DNA of 28,656 nucleotides from positions 1 through 28,656 of the forward strand of contig CAYYNP010000105.1 of assembly GCA_964472545.1 (NCBI GenBank). Direction: 5' to 3'. The notes beneath the pieces are model-generated. The model was not told the origin of the DNA. It made no database searches and worked only from the letters and a program-made list of their open reading frames with translations. A program made the position numbers and the translations under genes. Below, one piece after another: positions 1 to 8,010 of this stretch. Each line of letters begins with the position of its first letter. The stretch's first letter is position 1. Source of the DNA: CAYYNP01 sp964472545 (lineage in GTDB: Bacteria > Planctomycetota > Planctomycetia > Pirellulales > Thermoguttaceae).

Positions 1-255
1 GGGGGGTGGTGGGGGGGGGTGAGGGGGGGGTGGCGAAGGTTGGAGGAGAGTTGAGGAATCGGGGATGCTCAGGAGGACGACCGTCGAGTGCGTTGGGAGG
101 ACGAGGGCCGACGAGAACGATGGCAGTGAATGGAGTACCGTCCGGTGAGTTTTATTGATCGTGGCCCGAGGCAAGTGCCGAGCGAACACAAGGCTTCAAC
201 CCTTACCAGCAACTCCTCACCACTCACCTCCCGCCACTCACCACCGACAACTCCC
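1..255. other. Contig-start non-coding stretch, G-rich low complexity
   Basis: The first 30 bases are almost all G with a few T and A, so the + strand could form a G-quadruplex or this could be a poor-quality contig edge. Around 195-265 the - strand is a degenerate run of GTGAGTGG-like words. This stretch lies downstream of ispD (which reads leftward). Short open frames exist here, but their composition follows the repeats and I see no coding signal. Confidence 0.5.
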
Positions 256-993
256 TCACCGCCACATATCGTCCCCTGCAAACGGATGCAGTGGGCCGAT
301 CTTGGGTTTAGGCAGGGCCTTGAGTGCTTGTTCGGCCAGGCGTTGGTCTTCTTTGGTGGCGATCTTCAGGTTCATCGGCGAGCCGCGGACGATGGTCACC
401 GGATGGCCGATCCGTTCGACGAGTTGGGCGTCGTCGGTCGCCGCAAAACCGTCGCGCTTGGCATAGGCCTCGACCAGCAGTTCCCGGCGGAAGACCTGCG
501 GCGTTTGGGCCTCCCAGAGTCCTTCCCTCGCCACGGTCTCTTGGATGTTCCCTTCGGAGTCCGCCCGTTTCAGCGTGTTGCTCACCGGCACGGCGAAGAT
601 CGCCGCGCCCGATTTCTGCGCTGCGGCGAAGATCTCGTCGATCCAGGGGTTGACCAGGCACGGCCGGGCGGCGTCGTGAACGCAGATGAATTCGGCCTCC
701 GGCTTGACCTTCTCGATCGCCGCGGCCACCGAGTCGGCCCGTTCTGTACCGCCGTGGACGACGTCGATGCCCAAGATCGCCACGTTCGAGGCGAACTTGA
801 ATTTGAAGTCCTCGCGGTCTTCGGCGGCGATTACCACCAGAAGCTGCACCACGTCGTCGCGGCCGAGGAATTTTTCGGCAGAGTGCAGCCAGACGGCCCT
901 GCCCGCCAACGGAGCAAACGGCTTCTTGTAGTGCGCATCCCGAAACCGACTGCTGTTGCCGGCGGCGGGTAGGATCACGGCGAATTTGGCCAC
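256..993 (-). CDS. ispD: 2-C-methyl-D-erythritol 4-phosphate cytidylyltransferase
   Basis: This enzyme joins CTP and 2-C-methyl-D-erythritol 4-phosphate to give CDP-ME plus pyrophosphate, the third step of the cytosolic MEP pathway to isoprenoid precursors. The 245-aa product has the expected family length and motifs in order: LPAAGNSSRF near residue 9 (nucleotide-binding glycine loop), VHGGTERADSV near 80, VHDAARP near 105, the substrate-site stretch EAQTPQVFR near 160, and a C-terminal DDAQLVE...NLKIATKEDQ segment typical of IspD. The start is a GTG at 991-993; no strong Shine-Dalgarno is visible and no better in-frame ATG precedes the glycine loop. It lies 44 bp downstream of the DUF1559 gene on the same strand, so it may be co-transcribed, although the two have no obvious functional link. 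The glycine loop and the DAARP motif make the call secure. Confidence 0.95.
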   Translation of the reverse strand: MAKFAVILPAAGNSSRFRDAHYKKPFAPLAGRAVWLHSAEKFLGRDDVVQLLVVIAAEDREDFKFKFASNVAILGIDVVHGGTERADSVAAAIEKVKPEAEFICVHDAARPCLVNPWIDEIFAAAQKSGAAIFAVPVSNTLKRADSEGNIQETVAREGLWEAQTPQVFRRELLVEAYAKRDGFAATDDAQLVERIGHPVTIVRGSPMNLKIATKEDQRLAEQALKALPKPKIGPLHPFAGDDMWR

Positions 994-1037
994 AGTGTTG
1001 GTTTACGGGGGCGCGTCGATTTGCGGGGCACGTCGAT

Positions 1038-2030
1038 CTACGGGGCGAAATCACCGGCCTCGATGAGCTCCTTGCCGTCGATGGTCGCCAACGCTCGATA
1101 GATCTTCAGGTCGATGTAGTCGCTGATGAAGTGCCCGCTGCCGTCGCACATGGCAAAGTTGCCCCCCGAGTGGTGGCGGCTCATGAACGAGTAATTGTTG
1201 GCGTAGTCGTGGGCATTGTCTCGGGGCCGCGACCCGGGGACCTCAAAGTTCAACGGGATGGCACAGGTGGCCGTGGCGCCGTCGTAGGAATACCAGGCAC
1301 TCCAAACGCAGAACTCCGGCACCGCCTCGCCAATGGCCAAGGTAAACTCGGTGCCGTCGCCGTTTTGCAGGTCCTTGATCTCGGTGAGGACGGCCCCCAT
1401 CTTACCGCGGCAGATCAGCCCGTCGCCTCGGTCGAGGCCGTCGTAGGTGTTCCAGTTTCGGCCGTAGGTAATCTGATAGAGTTGCTTGCAGTGCTTGTTG
1501 GTACCGTATTCCCAATTGCTCCCGGCGACGGCCTTGTAGTTGGTCACCCCGATTTCGCCGCCGCTGGCCAGCGCTTGGCCTTCGAGCTTTCCTTCGTGGA
1601 GATCGGAGGGACAGGTGAACACGGCCACCGCAGTCTTGGCCACTTCCATGTTATTGCGGCCGCGCCCCGGGTCGACGTAGTTCAACGGGCGGCCGAACGC
1701 CATTCTCTCGTACAACGCCTGGTGGCCTATGTCGGCCAGCAAGTAACTCAGCCAGCTATGTCCGGCCGTGCGGTTGGGGTCCTTCATCGCCGGCTGTTTT
1801 CGCCCGTCGTTGATCCCCCAGTTGATCGGATAGGCCCTGTTCCGGGTCTCGTATTCGACCATCGCCAGGGCGATCTGCTTCAGATTGTTCAAACACGCCG
1901 ATTTCTGGGCCGCTGCGCGCACCGACTGAATCGCCGGCAGCAAGAGCCCGATCAGCACGCCGATGATGGCGATGACCACCAACAACTCGACCAAAGTGAA
2001 ACCCCTACGGGGCCGATCATCACGGATCAT
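1038..2030 (-). CDS. DUF1559 protein with type IV prepilin-like N-terminus
   Basis: A 330-aa member of the DUF1559 family, which is greatly expanded in planctomycetes and of unknown function. The N-terminus is a class III prepilin signal: basic residues, then RRGFTLVELLVVIAIIGVL, with predicted cleavage after the G before FTLVELL and E+5 present, followed by about 20 hydrophobic residues. The C-terminal part has the family's RHHSGGNFAMCDGSGHFIS segment and a late LATIDGKE motif. The start is ATG 2028-2030 because AAGGAG lies 7 nt upstream; longer in-frame starts to 2222 would put about 64 unrelated residues before the signal. The protein is probably processed by a prepilin peptidase and held in or exported across the inner membrane as a pseudopilin-like protein. 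That localisation is inferred from the family, and no partner gene is adjacent. Confidence 0.93.
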   Translation of the reverse strand: MIRDDRPRRGFTLVELLVVIAIIGVLIGLLLPAIQSVRAAAQKSACLNNLKQIALAMVEYETRNRAYPINWGINDGRKQPAMKDPNRTAGHSWLSYLLADIGHQALYERMAFGRPLNYVDPGRGRNNMEVAKTAVAVFTCPSDLHEGKLEGQALASGGEIGVTNYKAVAGSNWEYGTNKHCKQLYQITYGRNWNTYDGLDRGDGLICRGKMGAVLTEIKDLQNGDGTEFTLAIGEAVPEFCVWSAWYSYDGATATCAIPLNFEVPGSRPRDNAHDYANNYSFMSRHHSGGNFAMCDGSGHFISDYIDLKIYRALATIDGKELIEAGDFAP

Positions 2031-2118
2031 GCCAGCACTCCTTACGTAAACGGTCATGCATCGCGCTGGAGCCACACTTTCTGCGCATGCAGCCCAAGCT
2101 CGATCACCCTCAGTGGTA

Positions 2119-2147
2119 AGCATACACCAAGTCGGCAGGAATGTGAA
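2119..2147 (-). promoter_or_regulatory. Candidate sigma70 promoter for the DUF1559 gene
   Basis: On the minus strand TTCACA (2142-2147) and TATGCT (2119-2124) are separated by 17 nt, about 90 nt upstream of the DUF1559 start. The match is moderate and no other promoter-like pair was seen in the 197-bp gap 2031-2227. Confidence 0.35.
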
Positions 2148-2227
2148 GCTCTCTACCGAGCCTAACCCCTCTGAGGAACTGCTGTCGCCAAGGCTTCGCC
2201 GCGAAACCCACCGAAGGCCCATCCAAT

Positions 2228-3905
2228 CTATCGGCTCTCAGCCAGCGGATCGACGGTCACACCCAGGTTTTCCACCAAAACGTGTGGTACGCCCGGCGGA
2301 GTTGAGGCATCTTCGCCATAACGAGATTCGGCCATTGCAGTAAGCTCGTAGAATGTGCGGTTGGCGGCCGCCAGTTCACACAAAACGGGGGTAGCTTTCC
2401 ACCTAGGCCCCAGCCCCTCGAGCGGCCTCAGCATCTCGACAATTAGCTTCGGTTCGAGGCGATCGGCCCACCAGAGCACACCTCCCTTGGTCTGCGGGAA
2501 GCCGATCCCGAGGAGGGCTCCCAAATCGACGTCGCGCGGATCGAGGTCTTGCCTCTCCTGGACAATCCGCGATGCTTCCACGACCATCGGCAAGATGAGC
2601 CGAGCCGCGATCCGGCCAGGCGAATGGTGGTGGCTTTCTCGTACCCAGGAGGCGATGATCTCACGGACGGCGTTGTCCGGCAGCGTACTGGCGTTGTCCG
2701 GCAGCGTACTNNNNNNNNNNNNNNNNNNNNNNNNNNNNNNNNNNNNNNNNNNNNNNNNNNNNNNNNNNNNNNNNNNNNNNNNNNNNNNNNNNNNNNNNNN
2801 NNNNNNNNNNGGCGCCGTCCGGCAGCGTACTGGCGCCGTCCGGCAGCGTACTGGCGCCGTCCGGCAGCGTACTGGCGCCGTCCGGCGGCATGCTGGGGCC
2901 GTCCGGCGGCATGCTGAGGTCGTTTGGCGGTTCCGCCGAGTCGGCCAGATCCGGCTCGGCGTATGAGAAGAACCCCGCGCCCGATTTCCGCCCCAAACGC
3001 CCCGCCTTGATCATCGCGACCAACAGCGGCGAGCCGACGATCCGCTCGGGAAAGGCCGCCGAGAGGACCCAGCCGGCCTGCAAGGCCGTGTCCAGGCCAA
3101 TCTCATCCAGCAGACGAAGCGGCCCTTTGGCCATTCCGAAGGCGACCGCCGCCCGTTCGATCTCTTCCACGCTGACGCCTTCCATCAGCAACTCAAGGGC
3201 CTCTCCCAGGTAGGCCACCAGCAGCCGATTGACCAGAAAACCCGGGCCGTCGTCGACCACGATCGGAAGCTTGTCGATCGCCAGCGTATGGGCGGCGACG
3301 GTATCGATCGTCCGCCGGCCGGTTTGTGGGCCGCAGACGATCTCGACCAGCGGCCGCCGGCCGACCGGATGAAAGAAATGCAAGCCGCAGAACCTGCGCG
3401 GGTTGGTGAATCCCGCGGCTAGCTCGTCGATGGGGATCGTTGACGTGTTGGTAGTCACCACCGCGTGGGGGGACGCGTCGGTCTCGATCGCCTGGAACAA
3501 CTGCTGCTTCACGGCCGGTCTCTCGGCCACCGATTCGATCACCAGGTCGCAGCGGGCAATCGCGCCCAAGTCGCGCGTCGGCCGCAGCAGGCGCCCGACC
3601 AATTCGTCGGCCATTGTCGGAGGCACGTTGTGGCGGATCTCCGTGGCGACCCGGCGGCGCGCTCCGGCAAGGACCAACTCGTCGGCGTCGGCAATCAACA
3701 CGCGCACCTCGCGGCGCAGATGGGCGGCGGCGATCGCCGTACCCATGATGCCCGCTCCGACGATGCCGACCGATCCGATCCGGCCGCTGCCGCCGGCCGA
3801 TCGTGGCGACGGCAAGCTTCGGCGCTTCCAACGCACCAAGGCACGGACGTGTTCCAGGGCGTGTTCGCTGGGTACCTCGATTTGCAGAAAATGGTCAAGA
3901 TGCAA
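2228..3905 (-). CDS. 3-hydroxyacyl-CoA dehydrogenase with repeat linker, interrupted by an assembly gap
   Basis: This protein oxidises L-3-hydroxyacyl-CoA to 3-ketoacyl-CoA with NAD in fatty-acid beta-oxidation. About 50 N-terminal residues precede the Rossmann loop GIVGAGIMGTAIA; then come TTNTSTIPI and GLHFFHPV (active-site His region), and a first C-terminal domain around GPGFLVNRLL to GRKSGAGFFSY. After a linker of seven-residue repeats (STLPDGA/STLPDNA) a second C-terminal domain follows with SHHHSPGRIAARLILPMVVEA and LLGIGFPQTKGG, as in FadB/FadJ alpha subunits, but no enoyl-CoA hydratase domain is encoded upstream. The start is TTG 3903-3905, with GAAGGAG 8 nt upstream and a TAA stop at 3930-3932 closing the frame. 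Both gap flanks stop exactly at a repeat boundary in the same repeat phase, so the gene is probably intact even though the nominal 100-N gap breaks the frame. Automatic annotation may split it into two partial genes. Confidence 0.88.
2669..2936 (-). repeat. 21-bp coding minisatellite (heptapeptide STLPDGA)
   Basis: On the + strand the unit is ggcgccgtccggcagcgtac plus t, 21 bp. Two variant units (GTT for GCC, giving STLPDNA) lie left of the gap at 2669-2710. Three identical units at 2811-2873 and then decayed units (SMPPDGA, SMPPDGP, and a last degenerate one to 2936) lie right of it. Unit homogeneity falls toward the outside, as expected for expansion at the centre. Each unit encodes seven residues on the minus strand, so changes in copy number keep the frame. 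The tract forms the Pro/Asp/Ser-rich linker between two dehydrogenase domains. Confidence 0.92.
2711..2810. other. Assembly gap (100 N) within the minisatellite
   Basis: Exactly 100 N, which is a conventional placeholder. Both edges coincide with repeat boundaries, indicating that the assembler failed inside the tandem array. The true length is unknown and is most simply a multiple of 21. Confidence 0.95.
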
Positions 3906-4271
3906 GCCGGTTGCTCCTTCTCTTGCTCGTTACATCGGGTGCTCCGCTACGCGGGAGCGTGTCGGCCTTTCTCTTCTTCGTCGAGCAAGGGGGGGGAACT
4001 TTGCGCCGGTTTGGCGGGATAAGCGGGTCGAGGCCGTTTGAGAGTCAAACGGGGCGGCCGTCGAAAGAACGCCCACAATGGCCGGTTGCCATCATCCGGA
4101 AGAGCTATTATGCGCTCCTGTCCGGCGGGGGGAACGACAGCGCGCGATGCTCGAGTTGCTCGCCACGCGGCGGACGGCTGGCCGGGCCCGGCAAGAAAGG
4201 CGTTCAGCGGCGTACGCGTCGCATCGACGGCTTCTGACGCGTCTGCCAGCAAGCCGAATAGCCGGCGCGGG
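3906..4271. other. Intergenic stretch with two short perfect hairpins
   Basis: This 366-bp stretch separates the HEAT-like gene from the dehydrogenase. It holds an 8-bp stem with 3-nt loop at 4034-4052 (CCGTTTGA/TCAAACGG), an 8-bp stem with 6-nt loop at 4256-4277 (GAATAGCC/GGCTATTC) that overlaps the HEAT-gene stop codon, and a G8-9 run near 3990. Neither hairpin is followed by a T-tract on either strand, so they are not convincing intrinsic terminators. A 115-codon minus-strand open frame (3947-4294) overlaps the HEAT-gene end and has no recognisable motif. Confidence 0.45.
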
Positions 4272-5498
4272 CTATTCTGATACGGCCTCTCCAACCAGTT
4301 GCACGAGTTCGCCGTGGGACGCGTAGACTTCGGTCAGCAGGGCTACATCGTCGATCGTGGCGTCGTCGAGTTGCTCCGAGAGCGCCGTGAGGATGGCATC
4401 AATGTCGGAGATCAGCGAGTCGTGTGGCGTTCCTCCCGAGACGGTGCCCAATCCCGCCAGGCCCTCCAACACCGCGCTGATTCGCGTTTTCAGCCGCCGT
4501 CGAACGACGGGGAGATTCTCCGGATCGTCGACCGTCTGGGGGCCTTCCCGCCGGCAGGCGTCTCTGCCCATTTCCCCCAGTTCCATGGCGACTTGCGAGA
4601 GATCGAGCCCCGTGGCTTCGCGGTAGTTGAGCTTGCCCAGCGCCTTCGCAGCGGCACATCGCGCCACGAAGTGGGCCTTGAGGTCGCCCGCGATGCCGGC
4701 CAACTCCACGGCCACCACGCCTCCGCTGCCGGCCATTTTCAACTCGCCCAGCACGTCCATCGCCTGGGCTTGCATCCAGGCGTGGCCCGCCGGGGTCCTT
4801 TCGGCCGGGCGCGGCGAACGGACCAGAGTATACATCGCGCCGCCCAGCGTCCTACGAGTGGCCTCATCGCCGGACAACCTCGCGTGGCGCAAGATGCCGG
4901 TCAGTGCCGCGACCTGGACGATGTCGGGATGCTTCGGCGTGCCGGGCTGTTTCATCGCATCCAGCGTGCCCAGCAGGGCGTTGCGCCCGCCCTCGAGCGG
5001 CGTGGGGGTCCGCAACGATTCCACGCCGTTGAGATCCCCCAGCATCAACGTCGCGTGGACGCGGACCGACGGATGGTAGTTCTGGCTGGCATGTTGCCAC
5101 GTCCAATTCAGGATCACACCGACGAAGTAGTCGTGTACGGTCATCGGACGGTCACCGACGCCGCAGCGCTGCAAGGCGAGCACGAGATTCCTGCGATGAG
5201 TGGGCAACGTCGATGATCGCCCCGGAATCGTCCAACTCGGCAGCTCGTACTTCTGATAGTAGTTGTCGAAAATCTCCTGGTCACCCTCGCCGAAAGCCCC
5301 GGCCTGCAGGATTCGCCTCACTTCCTGCTGCAATCCGCGAAACGAGTCGTCGACCGGATCGATCAGGTATCCTTCCGGGCCAACCGTCGGCCCCGTCGGC
5401 GTGGCGGGCGCGGCCGGCTCCGCGGCGAAGGCCCCGCCGGCAATTGCGGCGACGGCTACGCCCAGAACGGCGGCCAATCGAATCGAGGGAAGACGCAT
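4272..5498 (-). CDS. Secreted HEAT-repeat-like protein of unknown function
   Basis: A 408-aa protein with an N-terminal Sec signal (basic start, hydrophobic LAAVLGVAVAAIAGGAFA, likely cleavage at AFA-AE near residue 25), then a Pro/Thr-rich spacer. The rest is alpha-helical with alternating segments that resemble degenerate HEAT/Armadillo units, for example HPSVRVHATLMLGDLN near 145 and HFVARCAAAKALGKLNY near 280. No catalytic motif was seen. It is presumably exported to the periplasm or paryphoplasm, where it could act as a protein-interaction scaffold; that role is inferred only from repeat architecture. ATG 5496-5498 is chosen because it places the signal peptide at the N-terminus; an ATG eight codons upstream (5522) would also work, and neither has a clear Shine-Dalgarno. 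A good promoter lies about 85-115 bp upstream. Confidence 0.8.
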   Translation of the reverse strand: MRLPSIRLAAVLGVAVAAIAGGAFAAEPAAPATPTGPTVGPEGYLIDPVDDSFRGLQQEVRRILQAGAFGEGDQEIFDNYYQKYELPSWTIPGRSSTLPTHRRNLVLALQRCGVGDRPMTVHDYFVGVILNWTWQHASQNYHPSVRVHATLMLGDLNGVESLRTPTPLEGGRNALLGTLDAMKQPGTPKHPDIVQVAALTGILRHARLSGDEATRRTLGGAMYTLVRSPRPAERTPAGHAWMQAQAMDVLGELKMAGSGGVVAVELAGIAGDLKAHFVARCAAAKALGKLNYREATGLDLSQVAMELGEMGRDACRREGPQTVDDPENLPVVRRRLKTRISAVLEGLAGLGTVSGGTPHDSLISDIDAILTALSEQLDDATIDDVALLTEVYASHGELVQLVGEAVSE

Positions 5499-5582
5499 AC
5501 GACAGGGAGGTTTAGGGAGCATCGGACGCCCGGGGGGTTATTGCCGGTTGGCCAGAGTGAGACACACGCACATACAAAATAT

Positions 5583-5612
5583 AGGGTACCCGCGGCGACC
5601 GCGACGTGTCAA
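5583..5612 (-). promoter_or_regulatory. Sigma70-type promoter for the HEAT-like gene
   Basis: On the minus strand a perfect TTGACA (5607-5612) is followed after 18 nt by TACCCT (5583-5588), with AT-rich TATATTTTG just downstream. It lies about 85 nt upstream of the start codon. The -35 is consensus; the -10 keeps the key T1, A2 and T6. Confidence 0.55.
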
Positions 5613-5842
5613 GTTGCCGGATGCCCCGAAAGAAGGGGCCGCATTCCCTGGCCAAATGGACTGCCGGGCCTCATTTGGCGATTTCCCGCGGTTCCGCCGC
5701 GTTCGGTAGGCGGTAAGGAGTGTCCTTGCCACAGGGTTTGATCCGGCGCGGCCTTCGACCATACGGCCACTTGTTCCCGGCCGCCGAAGATGGTACCGTC
5801 ACCGCTGCCAGGTGTCCCGGTGTGAAGGCCCGGGCAGAACGG

Positions 5843-5867
5843 GAACCTCTGATAATAACGAACCTCT
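5843..5867 (+). promoter_or_regulatory. Direct repeat GAACCTCT x2 upstream of the hemerythrin gene
   Basis: GAACCTCT occurs at 5843-5850 and again at 5860-5867, 17 bp start to start, separated by the only AT-rich word nearby (GATAATAAC). It ends 20 bp before the hemerythrin-like start. It could be an activator site or part of an ECF-type promoter (a GGAAC element is present), but no standard -35/-10 pair fits. Confidence 0.3.
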
Positions 5868-5887
5868 AGTCACAAGGACACGGAAGC

Positions 5888-6454
5888 ATGGGCCCCTTAG
5901 AGATTCTCTCCAACGAGCACGGTCTGATCCGGCAGTTTCTGGACAATCTAGCGCTGGCGGTGGAGAAGTTGGAGGACGAGCAACGTCCGCCGACGGAGTT
6001 CTTCGAAAAGGGCGTGGAATTCGCCAGGACGTTTGCCGACTCATTCCATCACATCAAAGAAGAGCACGTGATGTTCCGCCGCCTGGCCCAGAACAAGGGT
6101 GGAGAGATCGACGGCCAGATCGAGTCGCTTCGACACCAGCACGAGCGCGCCCGTAACTACACGGCCGCCATCACCGAGGCCCTGCCCGGATACGACTCGG
6201 GCCAGCCGTTCCAGGTCAGCCAGGTGCTGGAGAGTGCCGCGGCTTACGTCTCCCTGCTGCGCAACCACATCCACAAGGAAGACCACATCTTCTTCCCCAT
6301 GGTCAAAGAGGTGCTCTCCGAAGAGGAGGAAGAACAACTGCTGGTGGAGTTCAACAAGGCACGCGACAAGGCGCGCGAGGAGACCGGGGCGGAGGCCTTC
6401 GAGAGCGCCCACAAGCTAGTGGTGGACATGGGCTCGGCGCTGGTGCACATGTAA
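5888..6454 (+). CDS. Hemerythrin HHE-domain protein
   Basis: A 188-aa cytosolic protein with a hemerythrin-like four-helix bundle, a family that binds a non-haem di-iron centre and is linked to oxygen, NO or iron-stress sensing and repair. Candidate ligands sit in the expected places: H11 (SNEHGLI), H54/H55 with E58/E59 (SFHHIKEEH), H83/H85 (LRHQHERAR), and H127/H129 with D132 and H133 (RNHIHKEDHIFFPM). The HxxxED-HIFFPM signature is typical of the bacterial HHE family. ATG 5888 is preceded by AAGGA about 10 nt upstream and there is no longer credible start. It is transcribed alone, divergent from the HEAT-like gene, and converges on the sulfatase with a 24-bp gap. The substrate or signal cannot be told from sequence. 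Confidence 0.92.
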   Translation: MGPLEILSNEHGLIRQFLDNLALAVEKLEDEQRPPTEFFEKGVEFARTFADSFHHIKEEHVMFRRLAQNKGGEIDGQIESLRHQHERARNYTAAITEALPGYDSGQPFQVSQVLESAAAYVSLLRNHIHKEDHIFFPMVKEVLSEEEEEQLLVEFNKARDKAREETGAEAFESAHKLVVDMGSALVHM

Positions 6455-6468
6455 AGACGGGCGGATTG

Positions 6469-6513
6469 CCGACGGCTGTTATCTGACGATTTCCCCCGGC
6501 CCCGTGCCGTCGG
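6469..6513. terminator. Inverted repeat between convergent genes
   Basis: CCGACGGC (6469-6476) and GCCGTCGG (6506-6513) are perfect 8-bp inverted repeats around the convergent ends of the hemerythrin and sulfatase genes. The loop is about 29 nt and no T-tract follows, so a role in termination is only possible. Confidence 0.25.
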
Positions 6514-7867
6514 GAAGTCGATACGGGACATCCTTGCATCGGGCGATGTGGGCGTCGAGCGCCCGCTTCAGTTCGGCGGCCTTCTGCCGCTGCTCGGCGG
6601 CCAGGTCGTGCTGCTCTTTCGGGTCGTCGGCCAGGTTGAACAACCGGAAGGGCTCGAACGCCGTGTTTTGCAGCAGCTTGTAGTCGCCGCGGCGGACGGC
6701 GTAGTACGGCTTGCCGCGATAGCGGTTGTTGCCTTCGAGGCGGACCCAGAAGAGATAGCGGTCCTCGGGCCGTTGCGGCATGCCCAGCAGCGTCGGCAGG
6801 ATGCTGCGGCCATCGACGTTCGGGCCGGCCTTGGCGTGTGCCGCTTCGCAGATCGTCGGCAGCAGGTCCATGCTCATCGCCACACGGCCGCTACGGCTGC
6901 CCGGGGCGATGTGGCCCGGCCAGACGAAACACGTCGGTACGCGCAACCCGCCTTCGAGCATGTCTTGCTTTCCGCCGGCCAACGCGCCGTTGCTTTGGGC
7001 ATGCGGCAGCGAGCCGCCGTTGTCGCTGGTGAAGATCACCAACGTGTTGTCTGCGTGTTCGGACTCCTGCAACGCGGCCATCACCTGTCCGATCCCGTCG
7101 TCGAGGTGTTCGACGAACGCCGCGTTGCGCGCCCGCTTGATCGGCACGTCGGGGTGTTTCTCGCGATACCTCGCCAGCCAATTCTCCGGCGGCTGGATAG
7201 GAAAGTGTGGCGCGTTGTAGGCCAGGTAGATGAAGAACGGCCGCTCGCCTTCGTAGTCGCGAATCCAGCGGCCGGTCCACTCGGTAAACAGATCGGTAGC
7301 ATGGCCCTTCGGGTCGATCGTCTCGCCGTTCAGCCGCATGTAATTCTGGCCGCTGCGACGATGGTGGTAGTAGTCGTCCATCATGTCGCCGAGGAAGCCG
7401 TGGAAGTGATCGAAGCCTCGGGCGCCCGGCACGCTCGGCTCGGCTAGGCCGAGGTGCCACTTGCCGAACATCGCCGTGCGATAGCCGGCCGCCGCGAGCA
7501 ACTTCGGCAACAACACGGCGTCGCGGCTGAGCAGGCCCCACGAGTCGGCCGAATACGTACGGATCACGCCCGGCACACCAACCGCGTCGGGATAACGCCC
7601 CGTAAGCAACGACGCCCGGGTGGGCGAACAGACCGTGCAGTTGGCGTAGAAGTGCGAGAAGCGCATCCCGCGTTCGACGAGCCGGTCGATGTGCGGCGTG
7701 CCGAGGTCTTTGGCCCCGTAGCTGCTCAAGTCGCCGTAGCCGAGGTCGTCGACCATGATCAGCAGGACGTTGGGCGGCCGGTCGGGTGTTGCAGGCTCGC
7801 CGGCAGGCGCCGCGGCGACGCAACCGACCAGTATCGGCAAGGCGAGGACGGCAAATCGGGTACGCAT
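6479..7867 (-). CDS. Formylglycine-dependent sulfatase, probable lipoprotein
   Basis: A 462-aa type I sulfatase of the alkaline-phosphatase superfamily, hydrolysing sulfate esters, in planctomycetes usually of sulfated polysaccharides. The motif C-S-P-T-R at residues 80-84 followed by ASLLTGRYP is the site where Cys is converted to formylglycine. Metal-ligand residues are seen in IMVDDLGYGD (D40, D41) and the later FTSDNGG; GKWHLG near 135 is also typical. The N-terminus MRTRFAVLALPILVGC carries a lipobox (L-V-G-C, Cys16), suggesting lipid anchoring in the envelope. ATG 7865-7867 is chosen since it starts this signal and has GGAG 10 nt upstream; an upstream start at 7924 would bury it. It stands alone, and no formylglycine-generating enzyme is in the window. 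The exact substrate cannot be assigned. Confidence 0.93.
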   Translation of the reverse strand: MRTRFAVLALPILVGCVAAAPAGEPATPDRPPNVLLIMVDDLGYGDLSSYGAKDLGTPHIDRLVERGMRFSHFYANCTVCSPTRASLLTGRYPDAVGVPGVIRTYSADSWGLLSRDAVLLPKLLAAAGYRTAMFGKWHLGLAEPSVPGARGFDHFHGFLGDMMDDYYHHRRSGQNYMRLNGETIDPKGHATDLFTEWTGRWIRDYEGERPFFIYLAYNAPHFPIQPPENWLARYREKHPDVPIKRARNAAFVEHLDDGIGQVMAALQESEHADNTLVIFTSDNGGSLPHAQSNGALAGGKQDMLEGGLRVPTCFVWPGHIAPGSRSGRVAMSMDLLPTICEAAHAKAGPNVDGRSILPTLLGMPQRPEDRYLFWVRLEGNNRYRGKPYYAVRRGDYKLLQNTAFEPFRLFNLADDPKEQHDLAAEQRQKAAELKRALDAHIARCKDVPYRLPDGTGPGEIVR

Positions 7868-8010
7868 TATCGTATGTCTCCGGTAGATCGAGGACGATCC
7901 GCGCCGGCTCGGCCCAAGCGCCACGCTCTACCGCGGATCATGCCCCATGGTAGAATGACATAGTGGCCGAGTCAAACTTCGCCTGCGCACGACCCGATGA
8001 TGCCAAGCCT

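Noticed and set aside
69..281. Short minus-strand frame beyond the ispD stop
   Set aside because: Its sequence follows the degenerate GTGAGTGG repeats and it overlaps the ispD 3' end.
130..972. Long plus-strand frame opposite ispD (and similar long frames opposite the sulfatase, MnmG, DUF1559 and FHA-kinase genes)
   Set aside because: These are antisense shadows of strongly recognised genes in high-GC DNA; their Arg/His/Pro-rich translations carry no motif.
4034..4277. Intrinsic terminators at the two perfect hairpins
   Set aside because: Neither stem is followed by a T-tract on either strand.
3947..4294. 115-codon minus-strand frame upstream of the dehydrogenase
   Set aside because: No motif, Pro/Arg/Ala-rich composition as expected by chance in GC-rich DNA, and overlap with the end of the HEAT-like gene.
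5700..5790. Possible tRNA on the minus strand, because the translated frame resembles peptides read through a tRNA T-arm
   Set aside because: The GGATCAAACCC word lacks a matching five-base T-stem, and no anticodon arm or acceptor stem could be paired.
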